A stretch of 7,719 bases of DNA from a candidate division FCPU426 bacterium (GTDB lineage Bacteria; Oederibacteriota; JAAXVQ01; JAUVAV01), in the NCBI GenBank assembly GCA_030619365.1, contig JAUXBQ010000124.1, forward strand, positions 1 to 7,719. The letters are read 5' to 3'. The notes beneath the pieces are model-generated. The model was not told the DNA's origin and made no database searches. It worked only from the letters and a program-made list of their open reading frames with translations. The translations under genes were made by a program, and so were the position numbers. How positions within the stretch are numbered: the first letter of the stretch is position 1; each line of letters opens with the position of its first letter. Below, one piece after another: positions 5,994 to 7,719 of this stretch.

Positions 5994-5998
5994 GTTAT

Positions 5999-6928
5999 AT
6001 GCGAATTTTAATCAGCGGCGGGGCCGGGTTCATCGCTTCCAACGTGGCGGACGCCTATATTCAGGCTGGGCACGAAGTGGCCATCGTGGACAATCTCTCC
6101 TCAGGCAACATCGAGAATGTAAATCCAAAGGCCAAGTTCTACCAGGTCGACATTGCCGATCCCCGGGTGGAAGAAGTCTTCGCGGAATTCAGGCCCGAGG
6201 TGCTGAACCATCACGCGGCCCAGATTTCCGTGCCCCTGTCCGTGGACGATCCACGGGAGGACGCGCGGGTTAACGTACAGGGTTGGCTGAATCTCCTGGA
6301 AAGCTGCCGCCAGCACAAAGTGGGACGGGTGATATACGTTTCTTCGGGCGGTGTGGTTTACGGAAAACCGGAAAAACTACCGGCAGACGAAACCTATCCC
6401 CTAAATCCCGAGTCTCCTTACGGGATTTCCAAATTTACCGGCGAGCTCTATCTCAAGTTCTTCGCGGCGCAGACCGGCTTGAAATACGTGGTTTTTCGCT
6501 ACAGCAACGTGTACGGGCCGCGGCAGGTGCCGCATGGCGAGGCAGGCGTGGTTTCCATTTTCATCCAAGCCCTGATGGCCGGGAAAACCCCGACGATCTT
6601 CGGCGACGGTGCCGTAATCCGCGATTACGTGTTTGTGGGCGACGTGGTGGACGCCAATGTCAGGGCCCTGGACCGGGGAGAAAACATCGCAGTCAATATA
6701 GGCACCGGAATTCCCACCAATGTGAGTCAGTTATACGCGGCCATCCAAACCAGCATGCAAAATAACACCCCGGCCCAGCATGGACCGCCCCGCCGGGGAG
6801 ACCTGCAGGCGAATTATTTAAACGCCGCCTTGGCCGGAAAAATCCTGGGCTGGAAGCCAGGGACCAGCCTGGCCGAGGGTATTGCCCGAACCTATGAATA
6901 TTTTAAAAATCAGGCCCAGGGAGCATAA
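5999..6928 (+). CDS. galE: NAD-dependent sugar epimerase (UDP-glucose 4-epimerase-like)
   Basis: Extended short-chain dehydrogenase/reductase of 309 aa, most like short GalE-type epimerases that interconvert UDP-glucose and UDP-galactose in the cytoplasm to supply sugar nucleotides. Residues 1-14 (MRILISGGAGFIAS) form the NAD-binding loop; the third Gly of GxxGxxG is Ala (A13). D36 follows the second strand (VAIVDNLSSGN). The catalytic Tyr-Lys pair is Y141 and K145 in SPYGISK. SSGGVVYG (115-122) puts Gly where the third Ser of E. coli GalE SSSATVYG lies. RYSNVYGPRQ, HGEAGVVSIF, FGDGAVIRDYVFVGDVVDA and LGWKPGTSLAEGI are typical of the family. From memory, Mycobacterium Rv3634c shares the SSGG and PHGEAGVV motifs. 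A C4 epimerase of another NDP-sugar, or a related dehydratase, cannot be excluded. It is followed after 3 bases by the pyrophosphorylase gene, so the two form an operon. Confidence 0.85.
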   Translation: MRILISGGAGFIASNVADAYIQAGHEVAIVDNLSSGNIENVNPKAKFYQVDIADPRVEEVFAEFRPEVLNHHAAQISVPLSVDDPREDARVNVQGWLNLLESCRQHKVGRVIYVSSGGVVYGKPEKLPADETYPLNPESPYGISKFTGELYLKFFAAQTGLKYVVFRYSNVYGPRQVPHGEAGVVSIFIQALMAGKTPTIFGDGAVIRDYVFVGDVVDANVRALDRGENIAVNIGTGIPTNVSQLYAAIQTSMQNNTPAQHGPPRRGDLQANYLNAALAGKILGWKPGTSLAEGIARTYEYFKNQAQGA

Positions 6929-6931
6929 GGC

Positions 6932-7719
6932 ATGAAAGCCATTATCCTGGTGGGCGGCGAAGGAACGCGGCTGCGGCCCCTGACCCTCAACCGGCTCAAA
7001 AGCACGGTGCCCATGGTGGGCCGTCCGTTCCTGGAATACCAGTTCGCCCTGCTCAAACAGCACGGGATCAGGGACGTGGCCCTTTCCATTTGTCACAAGC
7101 CCGAGCTGATCCGCCGCGTGTTTGGGGACGGGCGCCGCTTTGGCCTGAAGCTGAAATACGCGGTGGAGAAAACCCCCTTGGGTACGGCTGGGGCCATTAA
7201 AAACGCCGAGCGCTTCGTGGCCGGCTGGGAGCCCGTGGCCGTGTTGAACGGCGACGAGCTCTCTAATTGGGATTTCACCCGCATGGCGGCCGTGCATCGC
7301 CGCCATAAGGCCTTGCTCACCATCGGACTGACCTGGGTGGCGGACCCCTCCGCCTATGGCCTGGTGCAAGTCAACGCCCAGGGCCGGGTCCAGCGGTTTG
7401 TGGAAAAACCCAGCCTGGACGAAGGGAAGAGCCACTGGGTGAATTCCGGTCTGTACATCTTCTCTCCTGCTGCTTTTACCTACATCCCCCCCAGGGTTCA
7501 CTACTCGGCTGAGCGGGAATTGTTTCCCGCGCTGTTGTCCACCGGCCAGCCGGTCTGGTCCTACGGGAGCAGGAACTACTGGAAAGACATTGGAACCACG
7601 GACAAGTATCACCAGGCGCATATCGACATCCTGGAAGCGCGCATGAGCCTGCTGCCGGTGGGGAAACCCTGGAAACGAAATAAACAAATCCGGCTGGGCA
7701 GCCAGTGCGTTCTGCATCC
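6932..7719 (+). CDS. NDP-sugar pyrophosphorylase (nucleotidyltransferase), 3' end outside window
   Basis: The frame is open from the ATG at 6932 to the window end (262 codons, no stop). AGGGAG at 6918-6923 is a well-placed ribosome site. The family couples a sugar 1-phosphate with an NTP to give an NDP-sugar and pyrophosphate. Visible motifs in order are GGEGTRLRPLT (8-18) for NTP binding, K23 in RLKSTVPMVGRPFLEYQ, PLGTAGAIK (82-90), the metal Asp in VLNGDEL (D108), FVEKP (156-160), VNSGLYIF (170-177), and the second metal Asp in YWKDIGTTDKYHQAHIDIL (D219). The usual PKP before the sugar-binding loop is LKS here. After residue 235, GKPWKRNKQIRLGSQCVLHP looks like the entry to a left-handed beta-helix domain, as in GDP-mannose pyrophosphorylases. 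Candidates are mannose-1-phosphate guanylyltransferase or a glucose-1-phosphate nucleotidyltransferase; I cannot choose. It would supply donor sugars for the glycosyltransferases. Confidence 0.9.
   Translation, partial: MKAIILVGGEGTRLRPLTLNRLKSTVPMVGRPFLEYQFALLKQHGIRDVALSICHKPELIRRVFGDGRRFGLKLKYAVEKTPLGTAGAIKNAERFVAGWEPVAVLNGDELSNWDFTRMAAVHRRHKALLTIGLTWVADPSAYGLVQVNAQGRVQRFVEKPSLDEGKSHWVNSGLYIFSPAAFTYIPPRVHYSAERELFPALLSTGQPVWSYGSRNYWKDIGTTDKYHQAHIDILEARMSLLPVGKPWKRNKQIRLGSQCVLH

Noticed and set aside
6818..7717. Long open frame on the - strand (about 299 codons) opposite the epimerase end and pyrophosphorylase
   Set aside because: Antisense shadow. The + strand frame from 6932 carries the complete set of nucleotidyltransferase motifs and simply lacks a stop because the window ends.

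Overview
This window is part of a bacterial surface-polysaccharide (LPS/O-antigen or exopolysaccharide) biosynthesis locus. Every gene is on the + strand. The organism cannot be named from the sequence. The coding DNA is GC-rich (63% in a hand-counted 60-base sample at 2401-2460), with tight ATGA gene overlaps and Shine-Dalgarno starts. The two long gaps are AT-rich and filled with short periodic inverted repeats. Such repeats are, from memory and unchecked, common in genomes of environmental Gram-negative and candidate-phylum bacteria such as Omnitrophota, Planctomycetes/Verrucomicrobia relatives and Desulfobacterota-like groups. Two GT9 (LPS-heptosyltransferase-like) enzymes point to a Gram-negative cell envelope.

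Layout. Positions 2-64 look like the last codons of an upstream gene that overlaps the next start by 4 bases. A compact, probably translationally coupled unit follows: GT9 glycosyltransferase (61-1227), a second, divergent GT9 (1224-2390), a GT4 glycosyltransferase (2387-3535) and a membrane polyprenyl-phosphate sugar-phosphate transferase of the WcaJ/WbaP type (3536-4942). Next comes a 418-base AT-rich gap (4943-5360) holding a nested inverted-repeat structure and a probable regulatory region. A stand-alone CheY-like receiver protein (5361-5726) follows, with visibly lower GC (51% by hand count). A second repeat-rich gap (5727-5998) contains a 27-bp inverted repeat around a terminator-like hairpin. 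The sugar-nucleotide genes then resume: a GalE-type epimerase (5999-6928) and an NDP-sugar pyrophosphorylase (6932 to the window end, incomplete).

How the genes fit together (inference from families). The pyrophosphorylase and the epimerase make or interconvert activated sugars. The phosphoglycosyltransferase loads the first sugar phosphate onto undecaprenyl phosphate at the inner membrane. The GT4 and GT9 enzymes add further sugars. No flippase, polymerase or ligase lies in the window.

The pathway genes belong to known families and no clearly new enzyme system is visible. The parts most worth a second look are the repeat-bracketed orphan receiver gene, the nested repeat architecture, the competing hairpins upstream of the epimerase, and motif deviations in the epimerase and pyrophosphorylase.
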